Positions 1 to 9,290 are shown, counted from the first letter of the stretch. The stretch is DNA of 64,000 bases from Flavobacterium piscisymbiosum (GCF_020905295.1 NZ_JAJJMM010000001.1:5704001-5768000); one strand, 5' to 3'. Program-made: numbers and translations. Notes: generated by a model from the letters alone, not told the origin.

Positions 1-294
1 ACAAATCCGGACATCAATTACGGAACCGGCGGACAATTACACGGTCGTAAATACATGCTTACCACAAGCTGGAATGCACCTGCAACAGCCTTTACACTTC
101 CGGGAGAATTCTTCGAAGAAACATCTGTAGATGATGGAGCGATGTTTGGTTTCCATAAAATGAATAAATTTACAGGTATGGAAAAATTAGACGGCTTCCA
201 TTTTCATGACGTTGAAAAAGGTGCAACTGCAGAAAACATTGACATCTTTAAAGAAAATTACACCAAACACTTAGAAAAAACTTTTAACTTCTAA
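1..294 (+). CDS. mdaB: NAD(P)H quinone reductase, MdaB-like (5' truncated)
   Basis: The window opens inside this gene; the frame is open from base 1 to the stop at 292-294, so about 97 C-terminal residues are visible. The segments YGTGGQLHGRKYML, SWNAPATAF and LPGEFFE, then a late FHFHDVEKG, match the C-terminal half of MdaB (modulator of drug activity B), a flavodoxin-fold FAD enzyme that reduces quinones by two electrons in the cytoplasm. The next gene is a YgiN-like monooxygenase 18 nt downstream; mdaB and ygiN are also neighbours in E. coli, which supports the call. The N-terminal half lies outside the window, so the start cannot be given. Confidence 0.85.
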   Translation, partial: TNPDINYGTGGQLHGRKYMLTTSWNAPATAFTLPGEFFEETSVDDGAMFGFHKMNKFTGMEKLDGFHFHDVEKGATAENIDIFKENYTKHLEKTFNF

Positions 295-312
295 CCTTTA
301 ACTTTCACTATT

Positions 313-591
313 ATGATCTCAATTACAGCACTATTCAAAAGTAAACCAGAAAATAAAGAACAATTACAAAGCATGCTAAATCATTTGGTGACCGAAACCA
401 GAAAAGAAGATGCTTGTGTACGATACGACCTTCATCATTCTGAAAATGTTTTTATCATTTGGGAAGAATGGCAGGATCAACCAGGATTAGACATTCATAA
501 TAATCAACCCTATTTATTAGATTTTATCGCCAAAAGCGAAAGTTTAGTTTCATCACCTATTCAGGTTTACAAAACGGTTCAAATATTATAA
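313..591 (+). CDS. Antibiotic-biosynthesis-monooxygenase-fold protein (YgiN-like)
   Basis: A 92-residue single-domain protein that starts MISITALFKSKPENKEQL and carries the HHSENVFIIWEEW segment typical of ABM-fold dimers such as E. coli YgiN. In that family the small ferredoxin-like domain acts as a quinol monooxygenase or binds quinones, often beside MdaB. It sits 18 nt after the mdaB-like gene and 8 nt before a quinone oxidoreductase, so the three probably form one quinone-handling operon. No signal peptide or membrane segment is visible; a cytoplasmic location is expected. The enzymatic substrate cannot be read from the sequence. Confidence 0.8.
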   Translation: MISITALFKSKPENKEQLQSMLNHLVTETRKEDACVRYDLHHSENVFIIWEEWQDQPGLDIHNNQPYLLDFIAKSESLVSSPIQVYKTVQIL

Positions 592-599
592 TTCAAAAA

Positions 600-1583
600 A
601 TGAAAGCACTTTTCACAAACACATACGAATCTGATTTTGTAACCACAGAAACAGCAAAACCAACTCCTAAAAAAGGAGAAGTTTTAATAAAAATCCACGC
701 AAGCGGCGTAAACCCTATCGATAACAAAATCAGATTAGGACTTTCTCCTTACGCATCTCCTGTTTTACCAGCTATTTTAGGAACAGATCTTGCCGGCGTT
801 ATCGAAGCAATTGGCGAAGGCATTACTAATTTTAAAGTTGGCGATGAAGTTTATGGACTTGCCGGAGGAGTTTTAGGAGTTCAGGGAACTTTAGCCGAAT
901 ACACCGCTGTCGATGCAGATTTATTGGCCATAAAACCAAAAAACCTAAGCATGAAAGAAGCCGCTGCAATTCCGTTAGTATTGCTTACCGCTTGGGAAGG
1001 TTTGATTGACAGAGCCAAAGTACAAAAAGGCGACAAAGTTTTGGTGCATGCCGGAGCTGGCGGAGTTGGTCATATGGTAGTTCAGCTTGCTAAAATTGTT
1101 GGTGCCGATGTTTATGCAACCGTTTCTGAGCAAAAATCAGCTATTGTAAAAGGATTCGGAGCAACGCCAATTGATAAAAACACTCCCGTTGAGGATTATG
1201 TAAATCAATATACAGACGGAAAAGGATTTGATCTTATTTACGATACACTTGGTGGTCAATCACTTGATAATTCTTTCAAAGCCATTCGTCATTACGGGCA
1301 AATTGCGAGTTGTTACGCTTTCGGGACACATACTTTAGCAACAAGTTCGCTTCGTTCTGCCAGTATTCATGGTGTTTTTGTTTTACGCGCCATGATTGGT
1401 AATGAAAATGAAGGAAGAAAACACCACGGAGATATTCTAAAACAAACCACAAAACTAATCGAAGAAGGAAAATTAAAACCTTTAATTGACCCAAGAAAAT
1501 TCACTTTAGACAATGCTATAGAAGCACATAATGCCGTAAGCGATGGTTCTGCAATTGGTAAAATTGTTGTAGAAATCGTTTAA
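600..1583 (+). CDS. NADPH:quinone oxidoreductase, MDR superfamily
   Basis: The 327-residue length is that of zinc-free quinone oxidoreductases. An N-terminal GroES-like domain (about residues 25-110, with SGVNPIDNKIR and LGTDLAGVIEAIG) is followed by a Rossmann domain whose glycine motif HAGAGGVGH lies near residues 150-158. The catalytic-zinc cysteine/histidine pattern of alcohol dehydrogenases is absent. The family reduces quinones or activated alkenes with NADPH in the cytoplasm. It begins 8 nt after the YgiN-like gene and shares the operon. After its stop, 1588-1668 holds an inverted GCCACGAATT / AATTCGTGGC pair that may end transcription. Exact substrate unknown. Confidence 0.88.
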   Translation: MKALFTNTYESDFVTTETAKPTPKKGEVLIKIHASGVNPIDNKIRLGLSPYASPVLPAILGTDLAGVIEAIGEGITNFKVGDEVYGLAGGVLGVQGTLAEYTAVDADLLAIKPKNLSMKEAAAIPLVLLTAWEGLIDRAKVQKGDKVLVHAGAGGVGHMVVQLAKIVGADVYATVSEQKSAIVKGFGATPIDKNTPVEDYVNQYTDGKGFDLIYDTLGGQSLDNSFKAIRHYGQIASCYAFGTHTLATSSLRSASIHGVFVLRAMIGNENEGRKHHGDILKQTTKLIEEGKLKPLIDPRKFTLDNAIEAHNAVSDGSAIGKIVVEIV

Positions 1584-1667
1584 GTTTTTTTTGCCACGAA
1601 TTACACGAATTTATTTACTCTTGACGCTTTAAAATTAGTGCAAATTCGTGAAATTCGTGGCAAACTA

Positions 1668-2375
1668 TTATTTAATTCCGCCAAAAGCACCAAAACACAT
1701 ATTCTTGTGTAAAATTTCAACACTTGTAAAACCCACTTTTTTCATTAAATCCAATTGGTAATTCATAGATCTTGGCGTGTCTTCTTTTTCTACATAATCC
1801 AAAACTTTCTGGCGATATTCTGCCCCGCCAATTCCTTCTAAATAATCACCATAACGCTGCCAGGTATATTCGTTCAACAATTCGGTATCCTGCGTAATCA
1901 AATCTGAAATCATAAAACATCCTCCGGGTTTCAGTAACTTGAAAATCTTAGCAAAAGTTGTTTCCCAATCCTGATCATCTCTCAAATGGTGCAAAACTGC
2001 GCTGGCCAAAATAATATCAAAATGATTCTCAGGCAAATCGACTTCGCGAATATCACCTTGCTTCACTTCTACACTTCCATTCGTTGCTTCTGATACTCTT
2101 TCAAAAGCCCTGTTTAACATCGGCAAACTCAAATCGACTAAAGTGCAATTCAAATTCGGAACTTTCGAAAGCATTTTTAAAGTGTAATTTCCTGCTCCAC
2201 AGCCAATATCCAGAACGTTTTTCGCATTAGGAACAATCCTTTTAGAAGCTTCTGTAATTAATTCCAAAGAAATAGTCGCGTCGATTGTCGCGACTTGTCC
2301 GGTTTCTAAGTTTGAGAATCTTTCGACATCATTATCAAAACGCTCTCTGATTTCTGTAATAGTTGATTTTTTCAT
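1668..2375 (-). CDS. Class I SAM-dependent methyltransferase
   Basis: A 235-residue protein with the SAM-binding motif I VLDIGCGAGNYTL at residues 54-66, an acidic motif II LVDLSLPML, motif GDIREVDLPENHFDIILASAVLHHL, and the post-motif segment LLKPGGCFMISDL. This is the methyltransferase-11/25 type seen in small-molecule methyltransferases. Nothing in the sequence identifies the acceptor. It is divergent from a LysR-type regulator at 2704, and such regulators often control the divergent neighbour, so regulation by that protein is a reasonable inference. It faces the quinone-reductase operon tail to tail. Confidence 0.85.
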   Translation of the reverse strand: MKKSTITEIRERFDNDVERFSNLETGQVATIDATISLELITEASKRIVPNAKNVLDIGCGAGNYTLKMLSKVPNLNCTLVDLSLPMLNRAFERVSEATNGSVEVKQGDIREVDLPENHFDIILASAVLHHLRDDQDWETTFAKIFKLLKPGGCFMISDLITQDTELLNEYTWQRYGDYLEGIGGAEYRQKVLDYVEKEDTPRSMNYQLDLMKKVGFTSVEILHKNMCFGAFGGIK

Positions 2376-2703
2376 AGTTTTTGTTTTTTTTTATGGCACA
2401 CGGATGACGCGGATTAAACTGGTTTGCACGGATTTTTTCTTTTTAAATCTTAATAATCTGTATCTTTTTTTTGCCACAGATTAAAGGATTAACACAGATT
2501 ATTATTTTCAAGCATAATTAAAAATCCTTTTAATCCTTTAATCTGTGGCAATAAATCCTTTTCCCTTCAATAAAATAAAATATCCGTGTAAACCCGCTTA
2601 ATCCGTAAAACCTGTGGGCATATATTTTTTTAGTAAAAGTATTTCTTTCATATATACTTCAAAAATACTTATTTTGTCAATTATTAATACCTAATAAGTA
2701 TTT
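2376..2703. repeat. Divergent intergenic region with 22-bp inverted repeat
   Basis: This 328-bp gap separates the methyltransferase and lysR. A perfect 22-bp inverted repeat (2471-2492 and 2530-2551; arms begin TTGCCACAGATTAAAGG) is separated by 37 bp. The surrounding ACGCGGATT and CACGGATTTT fragments recur in other gaps of the window (5410-5470, 52024-52215). These are intergenic repeats typical of flavobacteria, not genes. The last 45 bp hold the lysR control region described separately. Confidence 0.7.
2663..2703. promoter_or_regulatory. Inverted repeat abutting the lysR start
   Basis: AAATACTTATT (2663-2673) and AATAAGTATTT (2693-2703) are perfect 11-bp inverted arms separated by 19 bp, and the second arm touches the ATG at 2704. 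The position suits an operator for LysR autoregulation or control of the divergent methyltransferase. The half-site resembles the ATACTTA element of the nitrate promoters, which may be chance in AT-rich DNA. Confidence 0.45.
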
Positions 2704-3585
2704 ATGGAATTACGTCACTTGAAATATTTTTTGGCTGTAGCCGAAGAATTAAACTTTACCAAAGCTGCCGAAAAGCTTTTTATTTCTCAACCGCCTTTGA
2801 GTCGCCAGATTATCGAATTAGAAGAAGAAATCCAGGCACGCTTATTCATTAGAAATAATAAAAAAGTCGAATTAACCGAAGCCGGAAAATATTTCGAAAA
2901 AGAAGTAAAAGCACTTTTTCAGAATCTGGAACGCATTACAATTAAAACAAAAAAAATAGCAGAGAATGTTTCCGGCGAATTTAGAATCGCTTATATCAGT
3001 TCGATTTATTCTTCTGTAATTTCAGAATTAATAAAACATCTCAAAGAGCAATTTCCGTACGTCAGTTTCAAGCTTTTTGAAGTTTCTACAACCAAACAAA
3101 TCGATGCTTTAGAACAAGGAAAAATCGAATTAGGCATTATTCGTTCGCCGATAAAATCTCCCAAAATAAAATCGCAATTGTGGTTTCAGGACGGATTTTC
3201 GGTAGTTTACAATAAGAGTTTAATCCAAATTAATTCTGAGAAAGATATTCCGAATTTAAAAGACGAAACTTTTGTGTTTTTTAATAAAGATTACGCGCCG
3301 CATTATCATGAAGTTTTACTGGAACTTTGTGCCTTTTATGGTTTTACGCCAAAAGTTGTTCACGAATCGAACAATATTAACTCAATTGTACAACTGGTCA
3401 AAAACGGTTTGGGAATTTCGATTGTCCCATCTAATATTGCCAGAAATAATCAAGATCCGGAAATTGGTTTTATCGAATTAAAAAAAGTTAATTTATATAC
3501 TGATGTTTCATTGATTACTTCAAAAGAAGACGATTCAGAAATCACGAAATCTGCGGTGGCTTTTTTATTGAATTTTAAAAAGTAA
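2704..3585 (+). CDS. LysR-family transcriptional regulator
   Basis: A 293-residue protein beginning MELRHLKYFLAVAEE with a winged helix-turn-helix in residues 1-60 (FTKAAEKLFISQPPLSRQI is the recognition region) and a periplasmic-binding-like effector domain from about residue 90. Length and layout are those of LysR regulators. The effector ligand cannot be inferred. It is divergent from a SAM methyltransferase with 328 bp between them, and an inverted repeat abuts its own start codon, so autoregulation and control of the neighbour are plausible. Confidence 0.92.
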   Translation: MELRHLKYFLAVAEELNFTKAAEKLFISQPPLSRQIIELEEEIQARLFIRNNKKVELTEAGKYFEKEVKALFQNLERITIKTKKIAENVSGEFRIAYISSIYSSVISELIKHLKEQFPYVSFKLFEVSTTKQIDALEQGKIELGIIRSPIKSPKIKSQLWFQDGFSVVYNKSLIQINSEKDIPNLKDETFVFFNKDYAPHYHEVLLELCAFYGFTPKVVHESNNINSIVQLVKNGLGISIVPSNIARNNQDPEIGFIELKKVNLYTDVSLITSKEDDSEITKSAVAFLLNFKK

Positions 3586-4128
3586 TCACAAGAGTTTCGC
3601 GCTAAGTTTGGTTTAAAAATAATCTCGCAAAGTCGCAGAGTCGCAAAGTTTTTTCTCATTTTATGTCATTTCATCGAAGGAGAAATCTTCGCGAGAAACT
3701 CGACAAAGATTGGCGATTTAGCATGTGTAGAATAGATTAAAATCCATCCCTAAAATATGATCCGTTCCTCCCGAACTCTTTATAAAATTCCGTAGGAATG
3801 ATTTATTTTGTAGCTAGGGATTTTAATCTCTTGAAACGCAAAGTAACCCCAATCTTGTCATTTTGAGGAATTAGAAATAACAAACAGCAGGATTAACCAG
3901 TACTTTAAAATAAACTTTGCGACTCTGTGACTTTGCGAGATTAATTTAAATTGTGGAAATCCGTAAAAAATAAAAACTTAAAGGAATTAAATTGCACACA
4001 ACAAATACACAAAACACTAAGCAATTAGTACAAAAAAGTTACAATTTATCACAGATAAATCTTCTAAAAAGAACGAACTTTTAAATACCTTAGCAGATTA
4101 TTACATTACCTAAATAAAATCAATAAAA
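3586..4128. repeat. Gene-free stretch with flavobacterial inverted repeats
   Basis: No coding frame is supported in these 543 bp. AATCTCGCAAAGTCGCAGAG (3621-3640) and its complement CTCTGTGACTTTGCGAGATT (3923-3942) form an imperfect long-range inverted repeat. A TCATTT..GAAGGAGAAATCTTCGCGAGAAACTCG element at 3666-3702 is a copy of a family also seen near 28708, 52225, 57269 and 60768. The last 100 bp must contain the promoter of the DUF2130 gene, but no clear -7 box was identified. Confidence 0.6.
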
Positions 4129-5406
4129 ATGGCAGAGCAATCTTCAATTCAGTGCCCAAATTGCGGAACTACAATCGATGTAAATGATATTCTAAAACAT
4201 CAATTGGAAGATAGTATTCGTAAAGAATTTCAACAAAAAGCAAATGCTCAAGCCAAAGAGCTGGAACTTAAAAACGAGCAATTCGAAAAAGCAAAAACCG
4301 AATTTGAAGCCAAAAAGAAACAGGAAAATGAACTTTTTGCAGAACGTTTAGAACGTGAAAAAAAGGTTGCCGAAAAAGAAATAACCGAAAAAGTAAAAAC
4401 TAAACTCGACGAAGAAAACAAAGATCGTTTGGTTGCAATGGAAAAAGAACTTTCTGAAAAATCAGAAAAACTTCGTGAATTAAATAAAATGGAAGGCGAA
4501 ATTGCGAAACTCCAACGTGAAAAACTGGAGATGAAGGACGCCATCGAAGCTCAAGCTCAAAAACAGTTGAATGAGACTTTAGTTTTAGAACGTGACAAAA
4601 TTCGTAAACAGGAAGAAGAAAAAAACGAGCTTAAAATAAAAGAATACCAAAAACAATCTGACGATCAAAAAAAGCTGATTGAAGAAATGAAACGCAAGCA
4701 GGAACAAGGTTCTATGCAATTGCAAGGCGAAGTGATGGAATTGGCGATTGAAGAATGGCTGGCCAATAACTTTCCGCTTGATAGTATTGATGAAATTAAA
4801 AAAGGTGCAAACGGAGCTGATTGTCTTCAGATTGTAAATACTCGTGAACTTCAAAATTGTGGTTCTATTTATTACGAAAGCAAGCGTACAAAAGCCTTTC
4901 AACCAGCGTGGATTGAGAAATTCAAAAATGATATTAGAACAAAAAGAGCAAATATTGGCGTTTTGGTGACCGAAGTAATGCCTGCCGGAATGGACAGAAT
5001 GGGAATGCGCGACGGGATCTGGATTTGTACCTATGAAGAATTTAAAGGTTTAAGCGCTGTTTTACGTCAATCGTTAATTCAGATTAGTCAGGCTGTTCAG
5101 GCGCAGGAAAACAAAGGCGATAAAATGTCGATGTTGTATGATTTCTTAACCAGTAACGAATTCCGTTTACAGATTGAAGGAATTGTAGAAGGCTTTACGC
5201 AAATGCAAGGCGATCTTGATGCCGAAAAAAGAGCGATGCAGCGTATCTGGAAACAACGCGAAAAACAAATTGAAAAAGTGGTTCATAATACATTAGGAAT
5301 GTACGGTTCTATTCGTGGTATTGCCGGAAATGCGGTTCAGACCGTGAGAGCTTTAGAATTAGATTTTATTGAAGAGGATAAAGAAGATCTTAAAGAATTG
5401 GAATAA
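4129..5406 (+). CDS. DUF2130 domain-containing coiled-coil protein
   Basis: A 425-residue protein starting with a short CPNCG knuckle (C9, C12), then about 170 residues of highly charged Glu/Lys coiled coil, then a globular domain whose segments VMELAIEEWLANNFP, EIKKGANGADCLQ and YYESKRTKAFQPAWIEKF are the hallmark of DUF2130. The fold of that domain resembles nuclease-like restriction-endonuclease cores, but no activity has been shown to my knowledge. It stands alone, with a strong bidirectional terminator downstream. Function unknown; probably cytoplasmic. Confidence 0.88.
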   Translation: MAEQSSIQCPNCGTTIDVNDILKHQLEDSIRKEFQQKANAQAKELELKNEQFEKAKTEFEAKKKQENELFAERLEREKKVAEKEITEKVKTKLDEENKDRLVAMEKELSEKSEKLRELNKMEGEIAKLQREKLEMKDAIEAQAQKQLNETLVLERDKIRKQEEEKNELKIKEYQKQSDDQKKLIEEMKRKQEQGSMQLQGEVMELAIEEWLANNFPLDSIDEIKKGANGADCLQIVNTRELQNCGSIYYESKRTKAFQPAWIEKFKNDIRTKRANIGVLVTEVMPAGMDRMGMRDGIWICTYEEFKGLSAVLRQSLIQISQAVQAQENKGDKMSMLYDFLTSNEFRLQIEGIVEGFTQMQGDLDAEKRAMQRIWKQREKQIEKVVHNTLGMYGSIRGIAGNAVQTVRALELDFIEEDKEDLKELE

Positions 5407-5540
5407 CAATGCGAAATGGCACGCGGATTAAACGGATTCGCTAACGCGAAAACGCAGATTTGCACGGATTTTTTTTTTTGTAATGTTCATTGCAAGGAAC
5501 GAAGCAAAAACTATGTACAGAATTCACACAAAACTATAGT

Positions 5541-5580
5541 AAAAAGGCTTCACTAATAATAGTGAAGCCTTTTTATTTTT
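5541..5580. terminator. Bidirectional intrinsic terminator
   Basis: A perfect 15-bp stem (5541-5555, arm AAAAAGGCTTCACTA, and 5560-5574) with a 4-nt loop and T runs on both sides. It lies between the convergent DUF2130 and META-domain genes and can serve both. Confidence 0.9.
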
Positions 5581-5634
5581 AACTAAAATCTTCTCACTTA
5601 ACTTTTTTTTTGAAAGACATATTTATATCCAAAA

Positions 5635-6417
5635 TTAATCTACTTTTCTAAACACCAAAAGTTTTCCAGACGGATTAGAAAGCGTTAATCTATTATCTCC
5701 AATAGAATACGTAGTCGTACTTTGCAGCGCTTTTGTAAATTGATCTTCTTTATTTCCCGGCGCACAAGCCATCATCGTAGCCACTACCTTAGAAAATCGG
5801 AGTAAATCTTTTTCATAAAAAATACTGCCACTAATCGCATTACAGCCTCCGTAACCCATAAATTTATTTTCTGACGAATTGATTTCAATTCTTGGTAATT
5901 CCTTTTGAAAATCGGTTATAAAAACCTTGAATCCGTTTAATTCTTCGAGCACCCAAATATCGTGCAGACGATAATCAGTATTATAATTTCCGCATCCGCT
6001 TAATTTTGTATCAGTAAGTTCGCTGTTATTTTTAATTTCAACTGAAACTTTATAAGGAGAAATTGCGCCCGACATCGAATTTTGACATTCTAATTGCTGA
6101 ATCGTAATTGTCGCAGTTGATGTTTCATTAGTTACTTTATACATTTTTATATTAGCATCCATTGCTTTTATGACTTCGGTTGCAGGGAAAGTAAGTTTTT
6201 CTTTTCCGGAAATTAAAGAGGTGAACTCAATATTCTCAGTTCCCATTTTTATACCCCAAAAAGGTTCGTTTCCGGTTCCAGTAAAGTAATATTTCATTTG
6301 ATCTTCCTGAGTTCCATATTCAGAAGTAGTGCTTTTTGTATCTGAAGTTTTGCCTGTTGTAGATTTACAACCTACTATTAATAAAAGTAATAGCAAAAAC
6401 GAAAGTGATTTTTTCAT
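5635..6417 (-). CDS. META-domain lipoprotein
   Basis: The 260-residue protein has a lipoprotein signal with lipobox LIVGC (C17), so it is expected to be anchored in the cell envelope. Residues about 40-140 match the COG3650-type domain that begins with GNEPFWGIKM; residues about 150-258 form a META/HslJ domain with FMGYGGCNAISGSI and TMMACAP. META domains occur in secreted or membrane proteins tied to stress resistance, but their activity is not defined. It is convergent with the DUF2130 gene through a shared terminator. No pathway partner is visible next to it. Confidence 0.87.
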   Translation of the reverse strand: MKKSLSFLLLLLLIVGCKSTTGKTSDTKSTTSEYGTQEDQMKYYFTGTGNEPFWGIKMGTENIEFTSLISGKEKLTFPATEVIKAMDANIKMYKVTNETSTATITIQQLECQNSMSGAISPYKVSVEIKNNSELTDTKLSGCGNYNTDYRLHDIWVLEELNGFKVFITDFQKELPRIEINSSENKFMGYGGCNAISGSIFYEKDLLRFSKVVATMMACAPGNKEDQFTKALQSTTTYSIGDNRLTLSNPSGKLLVFRKVD

Positions 6418-6624
6418 AGACTTTATGTTAAGAATATTCTATTTAAATAAAACATATATAAAATTCTTATGAATTTACAACATTTTTTTGAAATGCTTAT
6501 TTAGAATCTTTTCAAATTTATAAAACTATAACTTCCTGAATTCTTTCAAAACCCGCGCTACGTAAAAGATTACGATAAAATACGTAATAAACAATCCACT
6601 TTTAATTATAAAAAATAAAAATAT

Positions 6625-6642
6625 TACGTATTTCAATACGTA
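6625..6642. promoter_or_regulatory. Palindrome upstream of nirB
   Basis: TACGTATTTCAATACGTA is a perfect 18-bp palindrome centred 17.5 bp before the nirB -7 box. It overlaps the 5' part of the 16-bp element shared by the nitrate promoters. TACGTA half-sites also occur upstream of the response regulator, narK and nasA. Confidence 0.65.
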
Positions 6643-6658
6643 TAAATACTTATATTTG
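6637..6658 (+). promoter_or_regulatory. nirB promoter with shared nitrate-promoter element
   Basis: TACGTATAAATACTTA (6637-6652) runs directly into the -7 box TATATTTG (6651-6658). The same 22-nt layout is found at nasA (19694-19715) and, on the other strand, at moeA (33842-33863), with 19 of 22 positions identical in all three. Transcription would begin near 6665. Confidence 0.75.
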
Positions 6659-6684
6659 CGTAGTAATACTTAATTAAAGAAATC

Positions 6685-9198
6685 ATGATAAGAGTAATAG
6701 TAGTTGGAAACGGCATGGTTGGTTATAAATTTTGCGAAAAATTCATTGCAAAATCAGGACAGGAAAAGTATCAGATAACCGTTTTTGGTGAAGAACCACG
6801 ACGTGCCTACGATCGTGTTCACTTAAGTGAATACTTTGGAGGAAAAACTGCAGACGATTTATCACTCTCAACAACCGAATGGTACTTAGAAAATAATATT
6901 ACTCTAAACACTTCTGAATTAATTACAGATATTAATCGCTCAGAAAAAACAATACACACCCATTTAGAAAAAACTCATACGTACGATTACTTAGTTTTGG
7001 CAACAGGATCTTCGGCATTCGTTCCTCCTATTGACGGCGTCGAAAAAGAAGGTGTTTTTGTTTACAGAACTATCGAAGATCTGGATGCAATTATGGCTTA
7101 CGCCAAAAAAATAAAGCAAAAAGGGGCAACAGAAGCTGCGGTTTTAGGCGGAGGATTATTAGGACTTGAAGCTGCGAAAGCCGTTCGTGATTTAGGCTTA
7201 AATCCGCATGTTGTAGAATTTGCTCCCCGTTTGATGCCAAGACAATTAGACAAAGGTGCAAGCGATATGCTGCAATCTAAAATCGAAGAATTAAATATTG
7301 GCATTCACCTAAACAAAGCAACACAATATATTGACGGAGAAACATGTATAACGGGAATGATGTTTGCAGAAAACGAATTGTTAAAAGTTGACATGTTGGT
7401 TATTTCTGCCGGAATAAAACCTCGTGATGAACTGGCTAGAGTTTCAGGACTTGAAGTGGGTTTACGAGGCGGCGTTGTGGTAAACAATCAAATGCAGACA
7501 TCAGATCCTTCGATTTTTGCAATTGGCGAAGTAGCACTTTATAACCAAAACATTTACGGACTTGTTGCTCCGGGTTACGAAATGGCCGATGTTGCCGCTG
7601 AGCAAATCTTAAATGGTTCTAAAACCATGAGAGAAACCATCGATATGTCGACTCAATTAAAATTAATTGGTGTTGAAGTAGCGAGTTTTGGTGATCCTTT
7701 CGTAGAAAATAATGATGTAACTGCCATTATTTATGAAAATAAATTAAGCGGAATTTACAAAAGAATCAACGTGACCAAAGATTCTAAAACCTTATTGGGC
7801 GGGATTTTAGTTGGAGATTCCAGCGATTACAATTCTCTTTTTCAAATTTTTAGTAATGCCATGGCACTGCCAAAAAATCCTGAAGATTTAATTTTAGGTT
7901 CTCGCGATGGTTCTGAAGGTTCTAGTTTAGGTAGCGTTCTGGATTTACCTGATACTGCAGTAATTTGTTCTTGCGAAAATGTTACCAAAGGTGCTATTTG
8001 CTGTTCACTTTTAGACGAAACCTGTTCTAACTTTTCGGATGTTGTCAAACATACCAAAGCAACTTCGGGTTGTGGAGGCTGTAAACCAATGGTTTCTGAT
8101 TTGGTAAAAGCCATTCAAAAATCACTTGGTAAAGAAGTCAAAGATGTTATTTGTGAACACTTTAGCTACACACGTCAGGAATTATACGATTTGGTTAAAA
8201 TCAATAAATACGAGAATTTTTATGAAGTAATCGATCATCATGGCAAAGGCGATGGTTGCGAAGTTTGTAAACCTGTCGTAGCTTCTATTTTCTCCAGTAT
8301 TTATAATGATACTGCCAATAAACACGTAACAACTCAAGATACAAACGACAGATTTCTAGCCAATATTCAACGTAACGGAACTTATTCTGTTGTTCCAAGA
8401 GTTGCTGGAGGTGAAATTACTGCCGAAAAATTAATTGTAATTGGCGAAGTAGCCAAACAATTTGATTTATATACTAAAATTACCGGAGCGCAACGTGTCG
8501 ATTTATTTGGAGCGCATTTGAGTGACTTGCCAAAAATCTGGAAAATCTTAATCGATAATGGTTTCGAAAGTGGTCACGCTTACGGAAAATCGCTTCGCGC
8601 CGTAAAAAGCTGCGTTGGAAATGCCTGGTGTCGTTACGGAATGGATGACAGCGCCGGATTTGCCATCGAACTCGAAAACAGATACAAAGGAATTCGTTCT
8701 CCGCACAAACTAAAAGGTGGCGTTTCGGCCTGTATTCGCGAATGCGCCGAAGCCCGGGGAAAAGATTTCGGATTAATCGCTGTTGAAGGCGGCTGGAATT
8801 TATACATCGCAGGAAATGGCGGTGCCAACCCAAAACACGCCGTTTTATTGGCTGAAAAAATTGATAAAGAAACTGTTATTAAATATCTCGATCGTTTTTT
8901 AATGTATTACATCCGTACTGCCGGTCCGCTAATTAGAACTGCAACCTGGTTGGATAAACTAGATGGAGGTTTAGAATATTTAAAAGAAGTAATCATCGAA
9001 GACAGTTTAGGAATCTGCGAAACCCTTGAAGCCGAAATGCAGACTCTGGTAAATACTTTTGAATGCGAATGGAAACAAGTATTAGAAAAACCAAGATTAT
9101 TAAAACGTTTCAATCACTTTGTAAACTCTGAAGAGAAAGATGACAATGTTGTTTTTGTCCCGTTAAGAGATCAAAAAGCGCCAAAAGCATGGACATAA
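6685..9198 (+). CDS. nirB: Assimilatory nitrite reductase large subunit NirB
   Basis: An 837-residue NAD(P)H-dependent siroheme nitrite reductase, the usual length for NirB. Order: FAD/NAD(P) reductase module (VGNGMVGYKFCEKF at the start, second dinucleotide motif AVLGGGLLGLEAAKAV), BFD-like [2Fe-2S] cysteines (ICSCENVT ... GCGGC), a second degenerate BFD-like region (GDGCEVC), then the ferredoxin-like and siroheme/4Fe-4S domains. The four cluster ligands are C643, C649, C683 and C687 (CVGNAWC and CIREC). It reduces nitrite to ammonium in the cytoplasm, with NirD (264 bp downstream) as partner and CobA (30149-30940) starting siroheme synthesis. Its promoter carries the element shared with nasA and moeA. 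Confidence 0.96.
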   Translation: MIRVIVVGNGMVGYKFCEKFIAKSGQEKYQITVFGEEPRRAYDRVHLSEYFGGKTADDLSLSTTEWYLENNITLNTSELITDINRSEKTIHTHLEKTHTYDYLVLATGSSAFVPPIDGVEKEGVFVYRTIEDLDAIMAYAKKIKQKGATEAAVLGGGLLGLEAAKAVRDLGLNPHVVEFAPRLMPRQLDKGASDMLQSKIEELNIGIHLNKATQYIDGETCITGMMFAENELLKVDMLVISAGIKPRDELARVSGLEVGLRGGVVVNNQMQTSDPSIFAIGEVALYNQNIYGLVAPGYEMADVAAEQILNGSKTMRETIDMSTQLKLIGVEVASFGDPFVENNDVTAIIYENKLSGIYKRINVTKDSKTLLGGILVGDSSDYNSLFQIFSNAMALPKNPEDLILGSRDGSEGSSLGSVLDLPDTAVICSCENVTKGAICCSLLDETCSNFSDVVKHTKATSGCGGCKPMVSDLVKAIQKSLGKEVKDVICEHFSYTRQELYDLVKINKYENFYEVIDHHGKGDGCEVCKPVVASIFSSIYNDTANKHVTTQDTNDRFLANIQRNGTYSVVPRVAGGEITAEKLIVIGEVAKQFDLYTKITGAQRVDLFGAHLSDLPKIWKILIDNGFESGHAYGKSLRAVKSCVGNAWCRYGMDDSAGFAIELENRYKGIRSPHKLKGGVSACIRECAEARGKDFGLIAVEGGWNLYIAGNGGANPKHAVLLAEKIDKETVIKYLDRFLMYYIRTAGPLIRTATWLDKLDGGLEYLKEVIIEDSLGICETLEAEMQTLVNTFECEWKQVLEKPRLLKRFNHFVNSEEKDDNVVFVPLRDQKAPKAWT

Positions 9199-9216
9199 AG
9201 CTTTATACATAATTAT

Positions 9217-9290
9217 TTAAACACATAGAGACATAGCTTTTAAGAGTGAATAAAAAAGGCATTTCACTTAATTTAAACACACATAGCTTT
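9217..9290. repeat. Intergenic repeat family A, copy 1
   Basis: AAACACATAGAGACATAGC followed about 25 nt later by a TTTCACT segment and another CACATAGC. Close copies lie at 9862-9939 and 60619-60700, always between genes. Inverted pieces at 9985-10008 suggest a palindromic repeat element. Confidence 0.65.

Noticed and set aside
4248..4544. 98-codon Ser/Phe-rich frame antisense to the DUF2130 coiled coil
   Set aside because: Composition is the reverse complement of a Glu/Lys coiled coil.
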